A stretch of 64,000 nucleotides of DNA from Maribacter spongiicola. GTDB taxonomy: Bacteria; Bacteroidota; Bacteroidia; Flavobacteriales; Flavobacteriaceae. Of the stretch, positions 8,559 to 17,623 are shown piece after piece. Location: contig NZ_SOAY01000011.1 of NCBI RefSeq assembly GCF_004364165.1, forward strand, positions 1,039,698 through 1,103,697. The letters run 5' to 3'. The stretch's first letter is position 1. Each line of letters begins with the position of its first letter. The notes under the pieces were generated by a model, which worked only from the letters and a program-made list of their open reading frames with translations, ran no database searches and was not told where the DNA came from. The position numbers were made by a program, and so were the translations under genes.

Positions 8559-10151
8559 CTAATCTTTCAATGTTGGGTATTCAATACCTAATTGCTCTAA
8601 ATATGTATCGTATTTGGTTTCATCGTAATAAAACTTTTCTAATTCTGGTCTAAACTGATCTTGCTTGTCTTTATTTAAATAAATTGGCGGCATATCACTT
8701 TCAGAAATCATAGGTTGGTATTTGGTTTCTTTTTGCTGCTCATTATTAAAATAGTCCCACGCGCCTTTCATTAAATCTGGCTTCAATAAAAAATCTATAA
8801 TAGTCATAGCTTCTACCTTTGCTCCTGCTACCACGCCTTTATGGGCTATTGGCGTTGCCATTGCTATCGCATTACTCCAATGATGGCCTTGTAGACCAGG
8901 TATGTTACTTGGGTACCTTAACGTTACTGTTGGCACTTTCCAAGATACGTCACCAATATCATCAGAACCACCACTAATAGGCTCTAGAACCGGGAGACCT
9001 AATTCATCTAATTTTACAGGCAAACCTTCAATTTTCTCTGAATTAACTTCTGTTTGTACCGCTTTTGCCAACTGCTGATCAGCATCTGACCATTCTGGCA
9101 ATCCAACCTCTTTTATATTAGCATACATCGTTTCTGCAATTACCTTATTATAATGTCTTGGCCATGCTGTACCCAAAACTTTAGAGGTCATGGTTGTACC
9201 TGTCATTAATGCCGCACCCTTGGCCATATCGTTTGCCATGGCGTACATTTCCATGATTCCCTCATACTTTATATCTCTAAAATAAAACCAGATAGCCGCT
9301 TTAGAAGGTACTACATTAGGCTGATCACCAGCATCTGTAAAGATGGAATGAGAACGTTTTAAAGGGTGTAAATGTTCTCTCTTATAATTCCAAGCAATAT
9401 TCATTAATTCAGCAGCATCTAAAGCACTTTTACCTCTCCACGGTGAACCGGCGGAATGTGCTGCTTCTCCGTCAAAAGAATATTCTACCGATATCAAACC
9501 CGTACCTCTTGTTGGCCCGTACGAGACTCCAAGATTATTACCCACATGGGTAAAAATGCACATATCAATATCGTCAAAACGACCATCTCGTACATACCAT
9601 GCTTTTGCTGCCACAAGCTCTTCGGCTATACCCGGCCATACTAGAAGTGTACCTCCAATATTCTCACGCTCCATAATTTTTTTAACCGCTAAGGCGGATG
9701 AAATATTCATCGGAATACCAGAATTATGTCCTTCGCCATGCCCCGGAGCTCCTTCTACTATTGGCTTGTGATATGCCACACCCGGATATTGGGATGCTTT
9801 AGGAATGCAATCTACATCACTACCCAAAGCAATTGTAGGTCCTTCTCCATTGCTCCAAGTTGCAAACCATGCTGTGGGAATTCCTGAAATGGAGTTTTCG
9901 ATTTCGAATCCGTTTTCAGCTAATATTCCTGTTAGATATTTTGATGATTCTACTTCTTGAAAACCCAATTCTGAAAAACTAAAAATCTTATCTACCATTA
10001 CCTGAGATTGTTTTTTATTCTCCTCGACAATAGCGGCAACCTCGGTTTTTAGTTTTTCAATTTCTTTGTTTGATCTTTTCTTTTGTGCGTACACGCCACT
10101 AAAGGCGAGTAAACAACATGCGAATGCACATAGTGTAGTTCTTTGTTTCAT
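8559..10151 (-). CDS. Secreted M20-family amidohydrolase (AbgB-like)
   Basis: A 530-residue zinc-dependent amidohydrolase/peptidase with a signal peptide (about residues 1-22, ending GVYAQ). The M20 domain starts with IFSFSELGFQEVESS (about 57-71) and includes GSDVDCIP, the GHGEGHNSGI segment, TLLVWPGIAEE with a candidate catalytic Glu, and FTHVGNN. Similarity is strongest to p-aminobenzoyl-glutamate hydrolase subunit B and related M20D amidohydrolases. Unlike AbgB it is exported, so it probably releases amino acids from N-acylated substrates in the periplasm. The exact substrate is not readable. It is monocistronic. Confidence 0.88.
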   Translation of the reverse strand: MKQRTTLCAFACCLLAFSGVYAQKKRSNKEIEKLKTEVAAIVEENKKQSQVMVDKIFSFSELGFQEVESSKYLTGILAENGFEIENSISGIPTAWFATWSNGEGPTIALGSDVDCIPKASQYPGVAYHKPIVEGAPGHGEGHNSGIPMNISSALAVKKIMERENIGGTLLVWPGIAEELVAAKAWYVRDGRFDDIDMCIFTHVGNNLGVSYGPTRGTGLISVEYSFDGEAAHSAGSPWRGKSALDAAELMNIAWNYKREHLHPLKRSHSIFTDAGDQPNVVPSKAAIWFYFRDIKYEGIMEMYAMANDMAKGAALMTGTTMTSKVLGTAWPRHYNKVIAETMYANIKEVGLPEWSDADQQLAKAVQTEVNSEKIEGLPVKLDELGLPVLEPISGGSDDIGDVSWKVPTVTLRYPSNIPGLQGHHWSNAIAMATPIAHKGVVAGAKVEAMTIIDFLLKPDLMKGAWDYFNNEQQKETKYQPMISESDMPPIYLNKDKQDQFRPELEKFYYDETKYDTYLEQLGIEYPTLKD

Positions 10152-10321
10152 GGTGGTTATTTGAATTAGTTGCTAGAAGTTACATAAATTGATTGTTATG
10201 CGTACGCAACAAACCAATTTTTATCTAATTCAAAACCAGAGCAATCTATTTTATGGTAATAGGATTTTAAATGGCATTAAAATCCATATTTATAAGCCAA
10301 CTAAATTTATGTAAAGGATTT

Positions 10322-10696
10322 TTAAAATAGTGGTAACTGTTGATTTTTTGGAGCTTCTGGTGCAACTGGCACCACCACTTTTTCTTCCATTTGTTTTTGA
10401 CCCCAGGTGGTCATCGCCTTCACAACCGGAAGCAATGATTTACCTAGCGATGTCAACGTATATTCTACACGTGGCGGAATTTCACCATACAAGGTACGAT
10501 CAAGAATACCCGTACGTTCTAAAGACTTTAATTGCTTACTTAACATCTGGCGGTTTATACCTTCAATTTCAACAAACAGCTTATTAAAACGATTGGTTCC
10601 TTTATTTACATGATACAAAATTATAGGCTTCCATTTATTATCTATCATATTCATACTATAATCAAGTGCCTGAGCATCATTATTTTGCTTCGCCAT
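10322..10696 (-). CDS. HxlR-family winged-helix transcriptional regulator
   Basis: I use the ATG giving MAKQNNDAQALDYSM (124 residues) rather than a TTG 21 bases upstream; 124 fits the family better. The core MIDNKWKPIILYHV, then NRFNKLFVEIEGINRQMLSKQLKSLE, then a wing ending PPRVEYTLT, is the HxlR/DUF24 winged helix. These repressors often sense quinones or thiol stress through an N-terminal Cys, but no Cys occurs in the N-terminal region here, so a redox-Cys mechanism is unlikely. It is divergent from purL. TACTA/TAGTA half-sites around its own -7 element suggest autoregulation. Confidence 0.9.
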   Translation of the reverse strand: MAKQNNDAQALDYSMNMIDNKWKPIILYHVNKGTNRFNKLFVEIEGINRQMLSKQLKSLERTGILDRTLYGEIPPRVEYTLTSLGKSLLPVVKAMTTWGQKQMEEKVVVPVAPEAPKNQQLPLF

Positions 10697-10758
10697 GGTT
10701 TCTAATTTTTTTAACAACTACAATTTGTCGTTTCTCTCATCAATTATTTTAAGTCTAA

Positions 10759-10766
10759 CAAACATA
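10759..10766 (-). promoter_or_regulatory. Promoter -7 element for the HxlR gene
   Basis: On the minus strand TATGTTTG matches TAnnTTTG. It lies about 63 bp before the ATG of the regulator. No -33 TTG is evident. Confidence 0.45.
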
Positions 10767-10809
10767 CTAATATTTAAATTATAGTAAAAATCTAATTTTC
10801 ATACTATAA
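10765..10809. promoter_or_regulatory. Candidate HxlR operator: three TACTA/TAGTA half-sites
   Basis: TACTA (10765), TAGTA (10782) and TACTA (10802) alternate in orientation with 12- and 15-bp spacers. The last two belong to an 8-bp inverted repeat TTATAGTA / TACTATAA. The first overlaps the -7 element of the HxlR gene. YodB-type members of this family bind TACT/AGTA palindromes, so the site fits autorepression. The region is very AT-rich, which raises the chance of coincidence. Confidence 0.35.
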
Positions 10810-10931
10810 AGTAAAACTTTATATCATCAATAATTGTGATTGATAAAGGTAAAACAAATTCTCACTAATTTCATTAACAATTACTGTTTAAAAGTGTTTC
10901 AATTTCTCGTAAATAGTTACCAGTAAAGCCT

Positions 10932-10939
10932 TAATTTTG
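10932..10939 (+). promoter_or_regulatory. Promoter -7 element for purL
   Basis: TAATTTTG matches TAnnTTTG and lies 31 bp before the purL ATG, giving a leader of about 25 nt. No clear -33 TTG is present. Confidence 0.5.
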
Positions 10940-10970
10940 TACTTTAAAAATCAATACCAGACACACTACA

Positions 10971-13900
10971 ATGATTCACTTTTTTGGGGAACCTAGCAAA
11001 AAGGTTTTTGCGGTACAGACCGCTAAGGAACTTTCATCTGAAGATACAAGTAAACTTATATGGTTGTTCGGCAACCAACCTAAAATAAATGCGGCGTCTC
11101 TAGACGCCTTTTTTGTTGGTCCAAGAGCCGCGATGATTACTCCGTGGAGTACCAATGCCACAGAAATTACTCAGAATATGGGTGTTTCCGGAATTATTCG
11201 GATTGAAGAATTTAACGCTGTAGAAGAAAAATTCACAGGATTCGATCCTATGATTTCTCAGAAATATAGCACTCTAAATCAAGAGGTTTTCGATATTCAT
11301 GTAGCACCAAAACCTATATTGAATATTGCAGATATTGCAGCTTTCAATAAACAAGAAGGCTTAGCACTTAATGATGAAGAAGTTAATTATTTAGAGGACC
11401 TCAGCGAAAAACTAGGCAGAAAGCTTACCGATTCTGAAGTATTCGGATTCAGCCAAGTAAATTCTGAGCATTGTAGACATAAAATATTCAATGGCACTTT
11501 CGTTATTGACGGTGAAGAAATGCCTTCTTCGCTATTTAAATTGATTAAGAAAACTTCACAAGAGTTCCCTAATGAAATAGTATCTGCTTATAAAGACAAT
11601 GTTGCCTTTGTAAAAGGGCCTAGAGTAATGCAGTTTGCTCCTAAAACAGCAGACAAGCCAGACTTTTACCAAGAGAAAGAATTTGACTCCGTAATTTCAA
11701 TAAAATCAGAAACACATAACTTCCCTACAACTGTAGAGCCTTTTAATGGTGCTGCAACTGGTGCTGGTGGAGAAATAAGAGATCGTTTAGCTGGTGGCAA
11801 AGGTTCTTTACCTCTTGCCGGTACTGCAGTTTACATGACTGCCTACTCTCGTCTAGAAAAAGAGAGGTCTTGGGAAAAGGGAATGAAAGAGAGAGATTGG
11901 TTATACCAAACTCCTATGGATATTCTTATTAAAGCTTCTAATGGTGCTTCTGATTTTGGAAACAAATTCGGACAGCCCTTAATTACAGGTTCTGTTCTTA
12001 CGTTTGAATATGATGAAGCTTCTACTCCGTTTGAATCTTCCGAAGAAAATAAAACTTCAGCTGAGTCCAGTCATCGTAGGCTGGGTTATGACAAAGTGAT
12101 CATGCAAGCTGGTGGTATTGGGTACGGAAAAATTGAGCAAGCTATAAAAGACAAACCTGAAACAGGTAATAAAATAGTAATATTAGGCGGAGACAATTAC
12201 CGAATTGGTATGGGTGGCGCTGCGGTTTCTAGTGCAGATACGGGTGAATTTAGCTCTGCTATCGAACTAAACGCCGTACAACGTTCTAATCCTGAAATGC
12301 AGAAAAGAGCTGCGAATGCTATTCGTGGTATGGTTGAGAGCGATGTAAACACCATTGTTTCTATTCACGATCATGGTGCTGGCGGACACTTAAATTGTTT
12401 ATCTGAATTAGTGGAAGAAACTGGCGGTAAAATAGATTTAGACAAATTACCTGTTGGTGACCCTACCCTATCTGCCAAAGAAATTATTGGTAACGAATCT
12501 CAAGAACGTATGGGTCTTGTAATTGGTAAAAAAGATATTGATCACCTTAAGCGCATTGCTGACCGTGAGCGTTCGCCGATGTACGAAGTTGGTGATGTTA
12601 CTGGTGATGACCGTTTTACTTTTGAATCTAAAACCAATGGTGCCAAACCAATGGATCTAGCTTTGTCTGACATGTTCGGCAGTTCTCCTAAAACGGTAAT
12701 GATAGATAAAACGGTTATTCGCGATTATAAGAATGCAGATTATTCTTTAGAATTCTTTCATGATTACTTAGATGCTGTGCTTCAATTGGAAACTGTTGCG
12801 AGTAAAGATTGGCTTACAAATAAAGTGGACCGTTGTGTTGGTGGCCGTGTGGCAAAACAACAATGTGTTGGGCCGTTACAGATTCCTCTAAACAATTGCG
12901 GCGTAATGGCATTGGATTTTAAAGGAAAAGAAGGTATTGCCACTAGTATTGGGCACTCCCCAATTTCCGCTTTGATCGATCCTGCTGCCGGCAGTAAAAA
13001 TAGTATTGCAGAATCATTGACCAACTTAGTTTGGGCTCCGCTAAAAGACGGATTGGCCTCTGTGTCTCTTTCCGCTAACTGGATGTGGCCTTGTAAAAAT
13101 GAAGGTGAAGATGCTCGTCTATATAAAGCCGTACAAGCAGTTTCTGAATTTGCTATCGATTTAGGTATTAACGTGCCTACAGGAAAGGATTCTCTTTCCA
13201 TGAAACAAAAATATAAAGATGGTGATGTTATCTCTCCTGGTACCGTAGTAATTTCAGCTGCTGGTAACTGTGTCGATATAACTAAGGTTGTTGAACCTGT
13301 TTTACAGAAAGATGGTGGTTCAATTTATTACATCAACCTATCTAAAGACAATTATAAATTAGGTGGCTCTTCTTTTGCGCAAACTAGAAATAGTATTGGT
13401 AACGAAACACCTACAATTACGGATTCTACATACTTCAAAACTGTTTTTAATACGATTCAATCTTTAATTAAAGAGGATAAAATCGTTGCCGGACATGACG
13501 TTGCTTCTGGCGGATTAATTACCACCCTTTTAGAATTATGTTTTGCAGACACTAATTTAGGCGCTAATCTTGACATAACAGATTTAGGTGAAGCTGATAC
13601 TATTAAAGTATTGTTCTCTGAAAACGCTGGTATTGTTTTTCAAGCAGAAGATGATAGTATTGAAGCTATATTAAAGTCTAAAAATATAGATGCCAAGAAA
13701 ATAGGAACCGTTGCTAACGAAGCTACTCTTACCGTTAAAAACAATGGGATGGAAATGGGACTCAACATTGAAACCCTTCGTGATACTTGGTTCAAAACAT
13801 CATATTTACTAGACAATCAGCAAACTGCAAATGGTTTGGCGAAAGATAGATTTGATAATTATAAGGTTCAGCCTTTAGTATATAACTTCCCTTCTATAAC

Positions 13901-14693
13901 ACCGCTACAACTTCCAAGTCGAAGTTTAAGTGGAGCCGAAATGAGACCAAAAGCAGCAATTTTACGTGAAAAAGGAAGTAATTCTGAGCGTGAAATGGCA
14001 AATGCTATGTATTTAGCCGGATTTGATGTAAAAGACGTTCACATGACCGATTTAATTTCTGGTCGTGAGAATCTTGAAGATATTCAATTCTTGGGCGCAG
14101 TTGGTGGTTTCTCTAACTCTGATGTGCTAGGGAGTGCAAAAGGATGGGCAGGCGCTATTAAATACAACGAAAAAGCAAATACGGTTATCAAAAACTTCTT
14201 TGCGAGACCAGATACATTATCCGTAGGTATTTGTAATGGTTGTCAGTTGTTTATGGAGTTAGATTTAATTAATCCGGAGCATGAATCTCACGGTAAAATG
14301 ACATACAACGATTCTCATAAGCACGAGAGTAATTTTACATCCGTAGAAATTCAGAAAAACAATTCTGTAATGCTTTCTTCTTTAGAGGGTAGTAAACTTG
14401 GCGTTTGGATTTCTCATGGTGAAGGTAAATTCGATTTACCACAATCTGAAGAGAATTATGATATTGTTGCCAAATACGGTTACGAAGGTTATCCGGCAAA
14501 TCCGAATGGTAGTGATTTCAACACCGCTATGCTTTGCGATAAAACTGGTCGTCACTTAGTAACTATGCCACATATTGAACGTTCCATTTTTCCATGGAAC
14601 TGGGCACATTATCCATCGGATAGAACTGATGAAGTTTCACCATGGTTAGAAGCATTCCAAAATGCTAAAAAGTGGGTAGATAATCAGAAATAA
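10971..14693 (+). CDS. purL: Phosphoribosylformylglycinamidine synthase, single-chain PurL
   Basis: Large one-chain FGAR amidotransferase of purine synthesis (FGAR + ATP + Gln to FGAM). At 1240 residues it is the long form that fuses PurS-like, PurL and PurQ parts, as in Gammaproteobacteria and Bacteroidota. The N-terminal domain leads into the FGAM synthase core containing SQVNSEHCRHKIF and SIKSETHNFPTTVEP. A second AIR-synthase-like half contains VPTGKDSLSMKQ. The C-terminal class I glutaminase starts near residue 985, with nucleophile Cys1088 in GICNGCQLF and the His/Glu pair in MPHIERSIFPWNW. Nothing is missing. It is monocistronic, with its own -7 element and a strong terminator. Confidence 0.97.
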   Translation: MIHFFGEPSKKVFAVQTAKELSSEDTSKLIWLFGNQPKINAASLDAFFVGPRAAMITPWSTNATEITQNMGVSGIIRIEEFNAVEEKFTGFDPMISQKYSTLNQEVFDIHVAPKPILNIADIAAFNKQEGLALNDEEVNYLEDLSEKLGRKLTDSEVFGFSQVNSEHCRHKIFNGTFVIDGEEMPSSLFKLIKKTSQEFPNEIVSAYKDNVAFVKGPRVMQFAPKTADKPDFYQEKEFDSVISIKSETHNFPTTVEPFNGAATGAGGEIRDRLAGGKGSLPLAGTAVYMTAYSRLEKERSWEKGMKERDWLYQTPMDILIKASNGASDFGNKFGQPLITGSVLTFEYDEASTPFESSEENKTSAESSHRRLGYDKVIMQAGGIGYGKIEQAIKDKPETGNKIVILGGDNYRIGMGGAAVSSADTGEFSSAIELNAVQRSNPEMQKRAANAIRGMVESDVNTIVSIHDHGAGGHLNCLSELVEETGGKIDLDKLPVGDPTLSAKEIIGNESQERMGLVIGKKDIDHLKRIADRERSPMYEVGDVTGDDRFTFESKTNGAKPMDLALSDMFGSSPKTVMIDKTVIRDYKNADYSLEFFHDYLDAVLQLETVASKDWLTNKVDRCVGGRVAKQQCVGPLQIPLNNCGVMALDFKGKEGIATSIGHSPISALIDPAAGSKNSIAESLTNLVWAPLKDGLASVSLSANWMWPCKNEGEDARLYKAVQAVSEFAIDLGINVPTGKDSLSMKQKYKDGDVISPGTVVISAAGNCVDITKVVEPVLQKDGGSIYYINLSKDNYKLGGSSFAQTRNSIGNETPTITDSTYFKTVFNTIQSLIKEDKIVAGHDVASGGLITTLLELCFADTNLGANLDITDLGEADTIKVLFSENAGIVFQAEDDSIEAILKSKNIDAKKIGTVANEATLTVKNNGMEMGLNIETLRDTWFKTSYLLDNQQTANGLAKDRFDNYKVQPLVYNFPSITPLQLPSRSLSGAEMRPKAAILREKGSNSEREMANAMYLAGFDVKDVHMTDLISGRENLEDIQFLGAVGGFSNSDVLGSAKGWAGAIKYNEKANTVIKNFFARPDTLSVGICNGCQLFMELDLINPEHESHGKMTYNDSHKHESNFTSVEIQKNNSVMLSSLEGSKLGVWISHGEGKFDLPQSEENYDIVAKYGYEGYPANPNGSDFNTAMLCDKTGRHLVTMPHIERSIFPWNWAHYPSDRTDEVSPWLEAFQNAKKWVDNQK

Positions 14694-14715
14694 ATATATC
14701 AATTTCATAAAAAAG

Positions 14716-14757
14716 CAAAAGCTGTGCACTCCCATGTCTGGGGTACACAGCTTTTTT
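14716..14757 (+). terminator. Strong terminator after purL
   Basis: The long stem AAAGCTGTGcACtCCC pairs with GGGGTACACAGCTTT around a short ATGTCT loop, followed by a T run. It probably also ends the convergent T9SS gene. Confidence 0.85.
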
Positions 14758-14771
14758 ACAACCAAAACGTA

Positions 14772-17369
14772 TTATTTAACCAACAATCTACCGCTCCAAG
14801 TTTTTTCACTAGAGTTTTGTAATTTGTATAAGTATAACCCCGGGGATAGGTCTTTTCTTTTTATTGTTATTTCATTCTGACCTGCGTTACTTTCACCTTC
14901 CATATGATGGCTACCAAGTAATTTACCGCTCAATGAATAAATATCTAGTTGATAGGTATCTGCCTTTTCTTCGTAAAAGAATAAACTAGAGCTTTCTATC
15001 ATTGGGTTCGGATATACAATCGACTTGTTTAAATCTGAATCGACAAACTCTTGACCTAGTTCACGATTATGAAAATCTATATGCTGTAACTCCATCGACT
15101 TCTCTTCCGCATACCCATTTTCAGCAACTAGATTAAAAGAAAGGACTTTTATATCAGAGAAATCAGTACCTGCATCTGAGTCATTTTTAAAATCGGTTGC
15201 TAATAAGGTGTATTCATCCATTTCACTTTCCAAACTAATACTAGTTTTATAAATTGAACCATCACCTTTTATCAACTGCACATCTAAATTCCCTGTCCCT
15301 TTTGCCTCAAAACTTACTTTGCCATATTCACTTAAATCGACAGCCGCAAACCTCGGACTCATAGCGCGGTACACGCCTAAATAGTTACTAGTACTACCTT
15401 CTAATTTTATATTTCTTTCTATAGGATATCCTTCTCCAACATATGGTCCAACTGCCGGTAATACTTCATAAGTAGCTACAGTTGTTTCTTCAGCAGAATC
15501 ATCTAAGCCCCATGGCGCATCGGCAACAAAAAGATCATCTGGTGTCATACCTAAACCAGCACTTATTCTAAAACCTAAATCGAACAAGGTCCCTGTTTTT
15601 AAGGCTACGGAATCTAAGTACCCGTCAATATCTGCAGTTACTCCTAATACTTCAGTATCACTAGTTTCGGTCAATTTTAATCCGCCTTCTAGATTAATAC
15701 TTTGAGAATTGTTATTGTTCACTAAATTCAATAAAACTTCTCCGTTCTTATAGCTGGCAGACTTTACGAAAACTGGCGGCGGCGTTGATCCGTTATATTG
15801 TGTGATAGCTGCATTAACTTCTAATAAATTTAAAATTTCATCGGCTAGCAATAATAAATCATCTACCGAATTTGACCAAATCTGAAAATTATAATACCCA
15901 TTATCGCTGGCATAAGCATCAATATTCCAATGAGATTCTATCGTAAAATTACCATCAGCATTTACCCTCGCTGAGAAAGTTAAAGCAAATTCAAGACTAC
16001 CGTCTGGTTGTTTAATAATGGACTTGATAAAATCTTTTTCTCGTAACTGAATATTTGAAACCGATAATAATTGTGCTCCAAGAAAACGGTCGCAGATAAA
16101 CTTGCTGTGCTCATAAACCTTGTCATCTGTTTTAATGACCATTAAAGATCCTAAATTTTCAGAACCGTTTAAGTAATCTACCGAATAGATATCTGATGCA
16201 TTCGTTAAGTCTAATAAATCGCTAGGTGATGATTCTATTGTACTTGTCTCGCCTACTACACCCAATGGCACTAAGCTATTTAAAGGTATTTCATCAATCG
16301 CTGTTTTAGAGGTTAGTCCGTAGAAAGCATTTTTTACTAACTTCTTCGCATTTAACTTATCAAATACATAATTGGTTTTTGCCCTATTAAAGTTTCTTTT
16401 ACTAATTAAGTTCGCTAGCCTATCGTTACTTTCTAATCCGCCTTTGTTAGCACTAGAAGTGGTTACAATTACCGGACAAGCAGCGACACCAGAACATGAT
16501 GGGTCATCGCAATCTACCAATCCGTCACCATCGTCATCTATACCATTCATACAATCTTCTTGCGGCACCGGTGCTGTGGGGCAACGTGCACCATCATTAC
16601 TAGATGCAGCCGGACCGAATGCAAAAATATTTGAATTCATATTTCCGTCCGTAATATTTTGGACTTCCTCAATTTTATAGACTGAACCTGTTTGATTGGC
16701 AGAAATGTAGAAGTTACCATCAACATCAAAGTAGACTGCACCAAAAGTATAGCTCAACCCTTCTATAATAGGTACTTCACCTAGGTTGTAAACTTTACCT
16801 GTTTCGGGATCAATTTTGTATAGTTTCCGAGAGCCTCCTTCTACTGTGTACAACATACCATCCGCCGCATTGAAAGCCCAATCGGCAATTCCTAAACTTT
16901 GACTTAATTGGAAAGCGCCTAAGTATTGAAGATATGTTGGTGAATCTGGATTAATATCTACTTTAAAATAAGAGGAACCTCCTGCTTTAAAATAATAAAT
17001 ACCGTCAGGAGAAATATCACCAACATACTTATTCCCCGTTGGTAATTCTGCTATGGTATATTGATTTACAGTATAGTTTTTTCCAATTCTTACTATGGTA
17101 CTAGATGGGGTCGATAAATACCCCCATAAATAACCGTCTGTTGGGTTGTAACCTACACCGTTTACATTTCCTGAAGTAATATCCTCAGCTACCAAATAAG
17201 AACTACCTGATGCAAGATCTAATGCATATATATCATTATATTGAAACAAATAAGCATTAAAATCGCAGTTGAAAGGTTCTGCCTGTGCGTTCATATTAGA
17301 ACTAATAAGTGCTATAATAATGATAGCAAGTGAGTTCAAAAATATGTTTTTAAAGTATTTTTTTTCCAT
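14772..17369 (-). CDS. T9SS type A cargo protein with N-terminal propeller-like and Ca-binding segments
   Basis: An 865-residue exported protein. The signal peptide (about 1-28, ending MNAQA) precedes a propeller-like region resembling DUF6923 (about 30-260), with repeats such as YALDLASGSSYLV. A calcium-binding thrombospondin-3/MopE-like motif, NGIDDDGDGLVDCDDPSC, follows (about 275-292). The middle is unassigned beta-rich sequence; about 690-770 resembles a carbohydrate-binding-type jelly roll. The last 80 residues (from VYPNP) are a T9SS type A sorting domain, ending GLYLYKLQ and GRLLVK. It is expected on or outside the outer membrane. It is monocistronic and convergent with purL. Confidence 0.88.
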   Translation of the reverse strand: MEKKYFKNIFLNSLAIIIIALISSNMNAQAEPFNCDFNAYLFQYNDIYALDLASGSSYLVAEDITSGNVNGVGYNPTDGYLWGYLSTPSSTIVRIGKNYTVNQYTIAELPTGNKYVGDISPDGIYYFKAGGSSYFKVDINPDSPTYLQYLGAFQLSQSLGIADWAFNAADGMLYTVEGGSRKLYKIDPETGKVYNLGEVPIIEGLSYTFGAVYFDVDGNFYISANQTGSVYKIEEVQNITDGNMNSNIFAFGPAASSNDGARCPTAPVPQEDCMNGIDDDGDGLVDCDDPSCSGVAACPVIVTTSSANKGGLESNDRLANLISKRNFNRAKTNYVFDKLNAKKLVKNAFYGLTSKTAIDEIPLNSLVPLGVVGETSTIESSPSDLLDLTNASDIYSVDYLNGSENLGSLMVIKTDDKVYEHSKFICDRFLGAQLLSVSNIQLREKDFIKSIIKQPDGSLEFALTFSARVNADGNFTIESHWNIDAYASDNGYYNFQIWSNSVDDLLLLADEILNLLEVNAAITQYNGSTPPPVFVKSASYKNGEVLLNLVNNNNSQSINLEGGLKLTETSDTEVLGVTADIDGYLDSVALKTGTLFDLGFRISAGLGMTPDDLFVADAPWGLDDSAEETTVATYEVLPAVGPYVGEGYPIERNIKLEGSTSNYLGVYRAMSPRFAAVDLSEYGKVSFEAKGTGNLDVQLIKGDGSIYKTSISLESEMDEYTLLATDFKNDSDAGTDFSDIKVLSFNLVAENGYAEEKSMELQHIDFHNRELGQEFVDSDLNKSIVYPNPMIESSSLFFYEEKADTYQLDIYSLSGKLLGSHHMEGESNAGQNEITIKRKDLSPGLYLYKLQNSSEKTWSGRLLVK

Positions 17370-17623
17370 GTCTTCTACGATTTGGGAATATTCTTAATAC
17401 TCAAATCTAATGGAAATATTTAAAGAATTTTCCTACAAATATTTGAGATGTATACATAACACGCTCAAATACAATTTATTGTAGATGAATGGCGAAATTC
17501 GATGCATTACATTGTAATAGTCTAGAATTAAGAATATTGTAACGAGATGCTAGTTTATTTAACAATACAATTTTAAAATATGGAGTTCTTTCACTATTTT
17601 GCAATTCTTATTAGAAATTACAT

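Noticed and set aside
12782..13201. Antisense 139-codon frame inside purL
   Set aside because: Shadow of the conserved purL coding sequence, low-complexity composition, no recognisable domain.
17592..17600. CTATTTTGC as promoter -7 element of the acyl-CoA ligase
   Set aside because: Only one base separates TA and TTTG where the consensus has two; ACTTTG-type sequence before the YdeI-like gene has the same defect.
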